From: Stephanodiscus triporus | Taxonomy: Eukaryota > Bacillariophyta > Thalassiosirophyceae > Thalassiosirales > Thalassiosiraceae | Direction of reading: 5' to 3' | Assembly: GCA_036939755.1 (NCBI GenBank) | Contig: JALLAZ010000848.1 | Coordinates: forward strand, 1 to 11,652 | Length of the DNA stretch: 11,652 nucleotides | Part shown: piece after piece, positions 1 to 7,687 of the stretch | How positions within the stretch are numbered: position 1 is the first letter of the stretch | Layout of the letters: the number at the start of each line of letters is the position of its first letter | The notes under the pieces: model-generated | What the model saw: only the letters and a program-made list of their open reading frames with translations | What the model was told of the DNA's origin: nothing | Database searches by the model: none | Translations under genes and position numbers: made by a program

Positions 1-272
1 TCGTTTTCCTCCTCTCGCAGAATTTAAATATAAGCCCATTTGAAATTTTTTCGTCCAGCTAGTCCCGCTCTCTCTCTCCTCTGTCAGCGTCCAAACAATA
101 AGCTAGCGTCGGGGAGGGACCCTTAAAGCGCCCCCCCAAAACATTAACAGTAACTACCATACGGAAGTAAGCGCGGGAAAGGGAAAAGATTCTACGGGGT
201 TTCTACTAAGGAATAGGTAGTAATAAACCCCCAATACTGATCCGGCCCTATTTTTCACAAGCACCATCAACC
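1..272. other. Upstream non-coding region / 5' leader of the SET gene
   Basis: No supported gene. The stretch contains a CT-rich tract around 67-84 and a C7 run near 131-137, both plausible in a promoter or 5' leader but not diagnostic. The first 20 bases end in a pyrimidine-rich stretch followed by CAG, which resembles a 3' splice site, so a non-coding 5' exon or the end of an upstream transcript cannot be excluded. No TATA box or other core promoter element could be assigned with confidence. Confidence 0.4.
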
Positions 273-2208
273 ATGCCGCCACCGAGGAAGAGAAAGACCA
301 AAATTGCAAAGGCGCATCAATCTGCACAGCCACACGAGCGTCGGCTCGAGGCGCGATTAGGATTGCTTTCGGTGGCCTTCGCGGCACTCGGCGTCGCGCT
401 CGCCTATCGGTGGGCATCGACCACGCGATCAGACGATGGCACTACTCTGTCATCGGAGGCCATGCTGGCGATGGTGAGACGGAGCGCCTCGTTCGATCTC
501 GCGAGCGATGGTAAACGCACTCTATCTGCCACTGCGAACATTCCGGCCGGAACGGTGCTGATGGAAATACCGCGAGAACTGATGATGTAAGTAGATATTT
601 TTATTCACGTGTCGCGACAAGCATAAAGTAATCAATGCAACAGGCTCATTTATTTATTCTCATCGACCGTGTCATTCTTTATCGTGGCGCTACAGTTGGG
701 ACCTCGACGCCTGTCGGGATGATTTTGTCAGGAAGGAACTATTTCGCGCGCCGCTGATGAGAGGAGACTCGTTGGATCCAACGTCCAAACGCTCGGCGTT
801 GCTCTCGGCGTACCTAGCCCTCTTGCGAAATAAGGCTGTTCCTGCTACCAGTCGGCTGCAATCATCCGTCGTGTTGGCACTGCCATCTTACCATGAGTAT
901 GCCTCGTATCACCCCGTCCTTACTAATTTGACACAAATAGAGATAACACTCGGTGAGCATTCTCCGGCGTTTCAACGTTTGGTCCACACTCGTGACAGTT
1001 TGAACAGAGAGTATGATTCCTTCGCATCGACTTCCACGAAGTTTGCACATCGCGTTTCCCTGGAGGACTATCTGTCATCTGGAATAGCAGTTCAAAGTCG
1101 AGCGTTTGAAATACCCAATACAAAATCGGATGTTGACATGGAGGAAAGATCATTTTACCAACAGACACTGGGTATCGATTTCAGTAGTGGCGTGGTATCA
1201 ATTGAGCCGGTCAACGATTGGATGAACAGCCATGCAAATAACAATGTCAAGGTTGGCGGCTACGACGTTAAGAAACGATCGAGCCAAGCTTGGTCGACGA
1301 AAGCGATTCCCAAAGGGCAAGAACTGATAAACAGTTATGGGGAGCAGTTTGACTATGTGCTCTTTAGTCAATATGGCTACGTCCCACCTGACGGCACTGG
1401 TTCAAGCATCGCATGGCTCTTCGTGTATCATGATATTAGTTTGATGGGTGGCTTTGCGGTTGGTTCGGTGGCGAGTCACTCGCTACCTTCGCTCGACGGA
1501 TTGGTTCCATACTTACAAATGGATTACGGCTACGTCGATTGCATTAGGAAAGAATCTCAGCCGGATGCATTTGAACTGAAACGTCTGAAGCTCTTGTATC
1601 TCCAGCAAATAGCCACTGACCGTGATTGGTGGGTTCTTCCTCTCCCACCACGAACGTCTACTGGTGATACCCCAGTATCCACAACTGAAATATCAAGGGA
1701 CTACAAGGTTCCGTCGTTCGGCCCCGACGTTTACGAATACCTCGATGCGAACGCACTCAGAATTTCTCTGCCATGTCGCCTGATCACGCTAACTGGCGGA
1801 GACCTGGAAGATGTGTCTGCTCTATTGAAACAAGATCTAAAGACGCTGAAAGAATCGCCAATGCCTCTGCAAACTCCAGTGTTGAGACTCGAGGAGCTCG
1901 AAGTCCCCATCGATTGGATGATCAGAACCATACACTGCATGCGGACTTTGTCCTCTACGCAGCTGCGGAAGTATAAAATGTCCGTAAAGGATCAGGAGAA
2001 TCATGTAATGACTCTAGCGGAGAATGGCACTTGGAATACTTTAGAATGGTACGTCGCTCATATGAAACTAGAAGAGATGCAGTCCCTAGAAGCGATTTCG
2101 AACTGGGCCCTCGATGCGCTGGAAAGTATAGCAGACTTCGAAGGAGTTTCCCTGGATGTACGCAGCGAGCCTTGTCCCGAAAGGTATAGTTTGGAATTGA
2201 TCGGATAG
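273..2208 (+). CDS. Membrane-anchored SET-domain lysine methyltransferase (Rubisco LSMT/SETD3-like), two exons
   Basis: Exons 273-586 and 696-2208 join (codon AT|T) into a 608-residue protein. The ATG at 273 has A at -3. Residues 1-25 are basic, and about 29-46 form one hydrophobic segment followed by a soluble domain, so the protein looks tail-in and membrane-anchored. The SET fold starts at about 74-105 (ending IPRELMI-WDLD, rebuilt across the intron). The cofactor/substrate core follows: IEPVNDWMNSH at 274-284, matching the D-x-x-N-H-type motif, and NSYGEQFDYVLFSQYGYV at 317-334, with the conserved SYG tyrosine at 319. The C-terminal half (about 360-600, with LYLQQIATDRDWW and LRISLPCRLITL) resembles the Rubisco-LSMT substrate-binding domain. 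By family, it would use S-adenosylmethionine to methylate lysine (or histidine, as in SETD3) on a non-histone protein. The substrate is unknown. No plastid-type bipartite leader is obvious. The fold is certain, the substrate is not. Confidence 0.88.
587..695 (+). other. Intron of the SET methyltransferase gene (109 bases, phase 2)
   Basis: The donor is GTAAGT at 587-592 and the acceptor is TACAG ending at 695. Without splicing the frame hits TAA at 588-590. With splicing the SET N-terminal strand IPRELMI runs straight into WDLDACRDD, as expected for the family. Confidence 0.88.
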
Positions 2209-2333
2209 GTTGATGTGAGTGTGATGGGCGGTAAGCATGGACTTATTCAAACGTAGGGTCTTTTGGTGGTTTAAAAAAAAAATGTTTTCTCACAAAGGTC
2301 CAAAAGTCAGGCATCGCATCTTCCTCCGCCGTG
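2209..2333. other. Short intergenic region between the SET gene and the fusion gene
   Basis: Only 125 bases separate the SET stop codon from the next start, so the 3' end of one gene and the promoter of the next are packed together. It contains an A10 run at 2273-2282. No AATAAA signal or TATA box was recognised. Confidence 0.5.
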
Positions 2334-5024
2334 ATGGGATCGGGGGTATCGAAAGCCACGGATGCAATGGGTCGTAGTATTGTTGACCCAATGGGTCTTT
2401 TCCCCAAAAAGGGAGGTGCACTTTCGATGAAAAAGAGGATTCAGTATCTCAAAGAAACTCCTTTCTTTCAGTATCTTACGCCGGAAACGATTGACGAATT
2501 CGCACGTTGCTTCACTCAAACAAAAAGAGCGAAACCTGGAAAGAGCATATTGCTAGACGCTCATAAGGTTTACGTTGTGTGCGAGGGAGAAGTTGATCTC
2601 AGCACTTCGTTCCCCGAAGAAGGATCGAAGCTTGAAACCAGGGGTTATTTGTGCAGGAAACGTCGTGGTGACATAGTGAATGTCTGCCAAACAAAGCAAG
2701 ACGTACAACGTCGAATGAATGTCAAGAAAATGAAGGAGCTTGCTGAGGACATAATGACGGTAGGCGGTGGAGATACTGAGATTCTTCTCCTCTGCGGGGA
2801 CGTGGGTGCCTTGGAGAATTTCAGCAATGCCCATCCCGAACTGTCAAAGCCGATTGTTGAAATTTGTTCATCACAAATCGAGGATAGATTGCTATCAGTG
2901 CCATTCCTTCGCGAAATATCCAAGTCCAAGCTAAGCGTTTTGGCGGCAATGTGCCGCTACGAAGCCTTTGAATCAGGTCAGATAGTGTTTGAGGAAGACA
3001 GTGACGCGGACAAACTCTTCTTGGTCCTCAGTGGCGTCGCGCAGGTGGTGGCGAAGCCTGAACTCGCGCCATCCATCCGTAGCATACCATCTGAGTCATC
3101 ACAGGCCATATCAGAGCAAGCGGTGGCATTGAGACGATCTTTGGAGTGCAGCTGCGATAGAAAGGCTATACTGGAACGCATAGACGTACCGCTTGTCCCG
3201 ATTGCCGAGCTTAAGAGCGGAGACTACTTTGGAGAAACAGCTTTGGTATTCAATATAGCCCGAACATGTGGCGTTAAAACAGCGGAAAAGTGTCTTTTTT
3301 TGACAGTACACAAGACTGATTTTGAGAACTTTCTCAAAATCTGTCCAATCGAGGAGTCGCTAAAGAGAGTAATCAAGCAAAGAATGGTGTCTAAGTTGTC
3401 GTCTTTGGGAATTCCATTCTTGCAGGGAATTCCAGAGGAAATGCTCTCCACCCTGGCTTCTTCTGTGTCGATAAATGAGGTCCCACAAGACCACGTTATA
3501 TTCAATCAAGGAGATGTTGGCGATCATTTTTACATCATTGTCCACGGTAGCGTCAAGGTGGAGACGAAGCACACTCCCGAAGATGAAACAAATAACGACA
3601 TTGATGAAAACGGAGATAGAGCTGATCAGACAGCCACGGGAGACTTTCTCGGTTCACTTGGACCTGGGCAGTATTTTGGAGAAATGTCACTCGTTAGCAC
3701 CAACTGTCATTTGAGATCAGCCACGGTCACTTCAACTCAAAAATCAATTTTACTCAGCACAGACAAGGAGAGTTTCCTTAAACTGTTCGGCCCCTGCAAC
3801 AACATACGCGCCGAATTCGAGCTCAGATTACTGAAGAGCTCGGCGACGCTAAAGCAACTACTTGCACATCCCCTAGGAGCAGCTTCGTTCAGGGAGTTCC
3901 TCGAAGCTGAGCATGCAGGGGAGAACATCGACTTTTGGCTTGTGGCGAATGACTTCCGGAACAATAGAGGAGATGACTCGGAAAAAAGAAGGGAACAGGC
4001 CAAGCAAATCTTTACGACATTTTGTGCCGAATTTGCTGACAGACAAGTGAATCTAGCTCATACAATGCTAGCAGAAATCAACGCTAGACTAAACAGAGAC
4101 AACGAGGTCACACCTGATTTGTTCGACGCGGCGATGCAGGAAGTTTATCGGCTGATGGAAAAAGATAAATTTGTAAGATACAAAAAATCAAACACTTTCA
4201 AGTCCTTCTTGGCGCGATTAGGGATCCTGTCGCCGCCATGCAAGGGTGCCATGACTACACCAAAGGTGAAACGTGCGACTCTCGAATCAATGAAGAAAGA
4301 TGTGGCGATCGAAAGGGTTCACAACGGAAGTGTCGCAATTCCAACATGTTCCGAAAAAGACTGCGCAAAGATGGTGGCGCCCAAGTTAATCATCGCAGGA
4401 GCACCAGCCAGCGGAAAGGGGACACAATGCGAACTGATAAAACAAAAGTATGGCGTCGTCCACCTGAGTACGGGAGATATGCTCCGCGCTGCCGTCGCGG
4501 CCGGTACCGATGTGGGGAAAAGGGCGAAGGATTTCATTGATGCAGGGAAGCTGGTTCCCGACGAGGTGATTATTGGAGTCGTCAAAGAGAGAATGCTTGC
4601 GCGGGACTGCGTGGAATCAGGCTGGCTCCTCGATGGCTTCCCTCGCACGCCCGCCCAAGCGAAGTCTCTCGCAGACGCTGGCATTTCCGCCGATTGCTTT
4701 ATCTTTCTTAACGTTCCCGACGATATTCTTGTAGAACGTGTCGTAGGGCGCCGGACTGACCCTGTCTCTGGTAAAATTTACCACATGAAATTCAACCCCC
4801 CGAAGGATGAGGAGATTCTTGCACGTTTGGTTCAAAGATCGGATGATACCGAGGAAAAGGTAAAGGTCCGACTAGAGCAGTTCCATTTGAATGTTGCGGC
4901 AGTTAAGGGAAGTTATACGGATATCGCCATTGAGGTCGATGGTACTAAAAAGCCAGAGGAGGTTTCGGTAATGATAATGAAGTCTATTGATGGTATGCTT
5001 GGTGCGAGTCGTGGTCTAGCCTAA
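2334..5024 (+). CDS. Cyclic-nucleotide-binding (x3) - RGS - adenylate kinase fusion protein
   Basis: A single 896-codon exon. The ATG at 2334 (G at -3 and +4) gives an N-terminus M-G-S-G-V-S-K, a good N-myristoylation signal. Domains in order: a degenerate CNB-like module (about 35-180, no FGE motif); CNB2 (about 186-335) with FGETALVFNIART, Glu301/Arg310 and a roughly 50-residue insertion at 240-289; CNB3 (about 358-490) with FGEMSLV and LRSATV, Glu450/Arg461 and an acidic loop near 411-427; an RGS domain (about 507-630) with GENIDFW at 529-535 and RYKKSNTFKSFL near its end; a linker (631-679); and adenylate kinase (680-896) with P-loop GAPASGKGT at 689-697, LSTGDMLR at 711-718, DGFPRT at 767-772, a long-type LID from GRRTDP at 805 and LID arginines 831 and 835. 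The LID has no zinc cysteines. Inferred role: a cAMP/cGMP-responsive Galpha GAP coupled to AMP + ATP = 2 ADP chemistry. The domain calls are firm; how they work together is not. Confidence 0.93.
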   Translation: MGSGVSKATDAMGRSIVDPMGLFPKKGGALSMKKRIQYLKETPFFQYLTPETIDEFARCFTQTKRAKPGKSILLDAHKVYVVCEGEVDLSTSFPEEGSKLETRGYLCRKRRGDIVNVCQTKQDVQRRMNVKKMKELAEDIMTVGGGDTEILLLCGDVGALENFSNAHPELSKPIVEICSSQIEDRLLSVPFLREISKSKLSVLAAMCRYEAFESGQIVFEEDSDADKLFLVLSGVAQVVAKPELAPSIRSIPSESSQAISEQAVALRRSLECSCDRKAILERIDVPLVPIAELKSGDYFGETALVFNIARTCGVKTAEKCLFLTVHKTDFENFLKICPIEESLKRVIKQRMVSKLSSLGIPFLQGIPEEMLSTLASSVSINEVPQDHVIFNQGDVGDHFYIIVHGSVKVETKHTPEDETNNDIDENGDRADQTATGDFLGSLGPGQYFGEMSLVSTNCHLRSATVTSTQKSILLSTDKESFLKLFGPCNNIRAEFELRLLKSSATLKQLLAHPLGAASFREFLEAEHAGENIDFWLVANDFRNNRGDDSEKRREQAKQIFTTFCAEFADRQVNLAHTMLAEINARLNRDNEVTPDLFDAAMQEVYRLMEKDKFVRYKKSNTFKSFLARLGILSPPCKGAMTTPKVKRATLESMKKDVAIERVHNGSVAIPTCSEKDCAKMVAPKLIIAGAPASGKGTQCELIKQKYGVVHLSTGDMLRAAVAAGTDVGKRAKDFIDAGKLVPDEVIIGVVKERMLARDCVESGWLLDGFPRTPAQAKSLADAGISADCFIFLNVPDDILVERVVGRRTDPVSGKIYHMKFNPPKDEEILARLVQRSDDTEEKVKVRLEQFHLNVAAVKGSYTDIAIEVDGTKKPEEVSVMIMKSIDGMLGASRGLA

Positions 5025-5028
5025 TAAA
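5023..5028 (+). promoter_or_regulatory. Possible AATAAA polyadenylation signal overlapping the fusion-gene stop
   Basis: The last two bases of the TAA stop codon begin an AATAAA hexamer. It is the only such signal in the 73-base gap to the convergent glycosyltransferase. Whether this lineage uses AATAAA strictly is unknown, so this is suggestive only. Confidence 0.25.
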
Positions 5029-5097
5029 TATTAATGGTGGCGATTTTTTTGGAACTGAACTTGAGCGCAGCGCGATCGTATCGTAATTCGGTATCGC

Positions 5098-7379
5098 TCA
5101 TGCCTCATTCTTCCACTTGTCCACAAAACGGAAAGTGATCGTATCGTAATCAATCCCCATCCCGTTAGTTCGCAAATGGGGGATGAACTCCGCCTGCATG
5201 GGCCTGCCAACGAAGCGACACAGATTACCCTCCACCCTCTGTTCCTTCACGTGGATGCCGAAAACATCAAAGAACCGCTGAACATCACGGACTTTTCCAA
5301 TCCCATATTTCAATTCATCCGTGCGAATCCAATCATCGCTCGGTGATGTCGACATGTGAATTATCGCGTTGAGCCTGTTCATTCCGTAATTACCGGATCC
5401 TTTGTATATGTTGCTATTTTCCCAAAACAACGGGACACCGTGTCTTCCATAGTAATGATAGCACGCCTGCCTTTCGGGAGTGTAGTAGTCGTAGCCATAT
5501 CTGCCGCACAACGGATGGAGACGTCGATGAATGGCGAGAATGACGTGAGCACGAGGCACGATAAATGTGACACACGACAGAAGACCATTCGAATGCACAC
5601 AAAAACCGATCGAGGAGAAGTGAACGGTCATCAACTAACTCACGAGAAGCCCCTGAGGCCGATAGATATCTCCTCTCCCTGGAATATCCATGGCAGGTGC
5701 TGATCGTACGGGACGTTCACCACGAAGTGACCCCTCCCGAACGAGAATCCCGCCGCCCAGAACGGCTCGATCGTTGGCATGTCGTGTATGTACGGCTCCC
5801 CCTCCGGCTGCTGCCCGTGTCGCAGGTGCCTCGTGCCGGCACTGCCGTCGCCCTCGAAGTCGCTCATGCACATGATCGGACGATTCTTCGACGTTCGCAC
5901 TCCGGACTCGACGTCGACGTGATCCTCCGTCCCGGAGACGTACGCCGTGAGTATCGCCATCTCGTTCCCGGCCGAACGCCACTGGTCGATTATCTCGTCG
6001 TCCCACCCGTTCACGTACTCGACGTGCGCGTCCGACTGCATCGCGAAGTACTCCCCGCGGTACATCCGATGGCCGAGATGTCGCGCGAATACGGGCCCGA
6101 CGGAAAGCCCGGCGTCGACCGTGAGGTAATCTATCCGCGACGCGTGGACGCAGGCGGCCTGGTCGGGGTACGTCGCGCACGCGCCGCGGGGCGGCGCGGA
6201 GCAAGAAGCGTCGACGCCGGATCGGACTTGATCGACGACGCCGACCCTCACCCTCTCGGGATGATTCGCGCGCGAGAATATGGATTCGACCGTGCGCGAG
6301 CACTGAAAGTCGCGATACGACGCAATGGCCACGAATATCGTATCGAGTCGACGATCGTCCGCGCCGCCGCCGCCGTCGCTGCCCGGCGACGATACGTCGG
6401 GCGGCACGACGCGGCTGCCCACGGACCTCGCCTCGAACGGCGTCATCAGACGCGAGCCGTAGTCGCCGAGGTACCGGCGCACGCCGCTTCGGCCGTCGCT
6501 CCCGTCGTCGTCCCCGCGGTCCGCCCCCCCCCGACTCCCCCCCCGTCGCTCTCGCTCGTCGGCGATCATTCCGTACGGAGGCGGATCCCAGAATTTGGGC
6601 ACCCTCATGTAATATGCTCCGCCGCCGTCCCTTTTTTTCTCCCCCTCCTTCTCTTTCTCCTCCGCCCCGCTCTCCCCTTTCGGCCGCTTGCCTCCGGACA
6701 GGACCCTCGCCAGTTCCCTCGCGGTCACGGGCGTCTTCTTTCGTCGTGTCTCCCCCTCCTCCTCCGTCTTCCTCTTCTTCATCATGCCCCCCGGCGTATC
6801 CTCCCCCCTCCCCTCCTTCCCCCCCCCGAAGATCCTCATGACCTCGGCGGCTGGATGCTCGATAGATTCCCAATCGTCACTCGCGCCGTCGACGTCCGTA
6901 CCGATCGACGACAGGAAACGATTCAGCTCGACGCGATAAGCGAGCATTATCGACGGCTCGTATTCCATCATGACCGCGGGAGGCGCGTTGTCGGGCGGCC
7001 TCGGCGGGAGGGGGGGAAGGCGAGGGTCGCCGCCAAGTCGAAGGGATTTCGCCGCCGACGACGAGGACGAGTACGACGATCCGCCGTCGTCGTCACCACA
7101 ACCACCACCACCACCGGGGAGGAGGACGAGTACGACCAGGAGAAATAATAATATCGCGACGAGACAGAATCCCACGACGGCGACGACGGCGGCGGCGATC
7201 TTGCCGACGACGGGGGTGGCGCTCCTCCTCCTCCTCGTGGGTCGAAGTCGTCGTCGTCGTCCAGCGGCATCGCGCGCATGATCGACGACGACCGATAGCC
7301 CCCTCGCGGCGGTCGCGTCGTCGTGATCGTGATCGTGATCGTCGTCGTCCGCCGACGTAGCGATCATTGTTGTTTGCAT
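5098..7379 (-). CDS. Type II membrane glycosyltransferase, GlcNAc-transferase (PF11397 / Skp1-GnT, GT60-like) family
   Basis: Two exons, 7379-5644 and 5500-5098, join at TC|A into about 712 residues. The cytosolic N-terminus has an Asp/His repeat (11-21) and a basic cluster (41-52). One transmembrane helix follows at about 61-87, giving Golgi-type type II topology by the positive-inside rule. A long low-complexity, charged stem (about 88-340) precedes the catalytic domain from D346 (DTIFVAIASYRDFQC). Supporting motifs are AMQSDAHVEYVNGWDDEI (446-463, with a D-x-H metal-binding-like site at D450/H452) and PFWAAGFSFGRG. Splicing joins SIGLRGFS to YGYDYYTPERQACYHYYGR, and the end contains YGIGKVRDV, all typical of this family. 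Family members transfer GlcNAc, the best studied onto hydroxyproline of Skp1 in the cytosol; the predicted membrane anchor argues for a secretory-pathway acceptor instead. Stem homopolymers (G/C runs near 6526 and 6817) make that part the least certain. It is convergent with the fusion gene and divergent from the dehydrogenase. Confidence 0.88.
5501..5643 (-). other. Intron of the glycosyltransferase gene (143 bases, phase 2)
   Basis: On the - strand the donor is GTGAGT (5643 downward) and the acceptor is GTGCGGCAG ending at 5501. Retention would give a TGA directly after GFS. Removal rebuilds the GFS-YGYDYYTP join expected for GlcNAc-transferases. Confidence 0.88.
7318..7349. repeat. GTGATC/GTC tandem repeat coding an Asp/His tract
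   Basis: About three copies of GTGATC followed by GTC triplets. On the - strand it encodes the D/H run near residues 11-21 of the glycosyltransferase. This is a length-variable type of coding microsatellite. Confidence 0.75.
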
Positions 7380-7687
7380 GTCGGTCGTCTCGACGTCGTC
7401 ATCGACAAAAAGGCCACGCCGTTTTCGATTCGCCTTCGCCTCGGCGGGGGACGGGAGGCCGACGGGCCGTAGACGTCGTCGCCCCCCTCCGCCATCGTCA
7501 TTATTTTTCTTTCGGCGCGCGGATCTTATTAATTTTCCCGGGGTAAAGAGAGCACCAGCATCGGCTCCGAGTCACATCGTTCCCGCCTTTTTGATGTATC
7601 TCTGCGGCCGGGCGGGCGGGCGGGTTTCTGGGGAGACGTGCCGAAATGAGAACACGCTGAACCCCTCAGCATAAAGTCATTATTATT
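7380..7687. promoter_or_regulatory. Shared divergent promoter region (glycosyltransferase / D-lactate dehydrogenase)
   Basis: These 308 bases separate the start codons of two divergent genes, so both promoters and 5' leaders must sit here or overlap the genes. Two GACGTC palindromes (7392-7397 and 7472-7477), a TTATTAATTTT stretch near 7527-7537 and a (GGGC)n tract are visible. The dehydrogenase ATG at 7688 has A at -3 and G at +4. An ORF beginning at 7378 crosses the region but has no recognisable domain. Core promoter elements could not be fixed. Confidence 0.55.
7610..7624 (+). repeat. Perfect G-quadruplex motif (G3C)3G3
   Basis: Four GGG tracts at 7610-7612, 7614-7616, 7618-7620 and 7622-7624 are separated by single C bases. 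They lie 63 bases upstream of the dehydrogenase ATG on its coding strand. It can equally be read as overlapping GC boxes. Confidence 0.7.

Noticed and set aside
757..759. ATG 757 as the start of a separate SET gene
   Set aside because: The frame is open upstream and splices to exon 1, rebuilding the conserved start of the SET domain.
2273..2282. A10 run as the poly(A) tail of a retrocopy
   Set aside because: The upstream SET gene has an intron and there are no target-site duplications, so retroposition is not supported.
2331..2333. GTG start one codon before the fusion-gene ATG
   Set aside because: Eukaryotic initiation favours the ATG at 2334, which also exposes the Met-Gly myristoylation motif.
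5635..6873. A 412-codon open frame on the - strand in another frame
   Set aside because: It is a frame-shifted shadow of the glycosyltransferase with Arg-rich low-complexity sequence and no motifs.
5697..7148. A 483-codon open frame on the + strand
   Set aside because: It lies opposite the glycosyltransferase exon 1. Its translation is Arg/Pro/Val/His-rich without domain motifs, and GC-rich DNA with few stops explains it. The - strand frame has clear family motifs.
7392..7477. Two GACGTC palindromes as bZIP/CRE-type sites
   Set aside because: The surrounding DNA is full of GAC/GTC repeats, so such hexamers are expected by chance. Mentioned only as visible.
7378..7674. A 98-codon ORF across the divergent promoter
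   Set aside because: Its composition is Arg/Ser/Pro-rich with no domain, and it ends just before the dehydrogenase ATG. It could be an upstream ORF, but nothing supports it as a gene.
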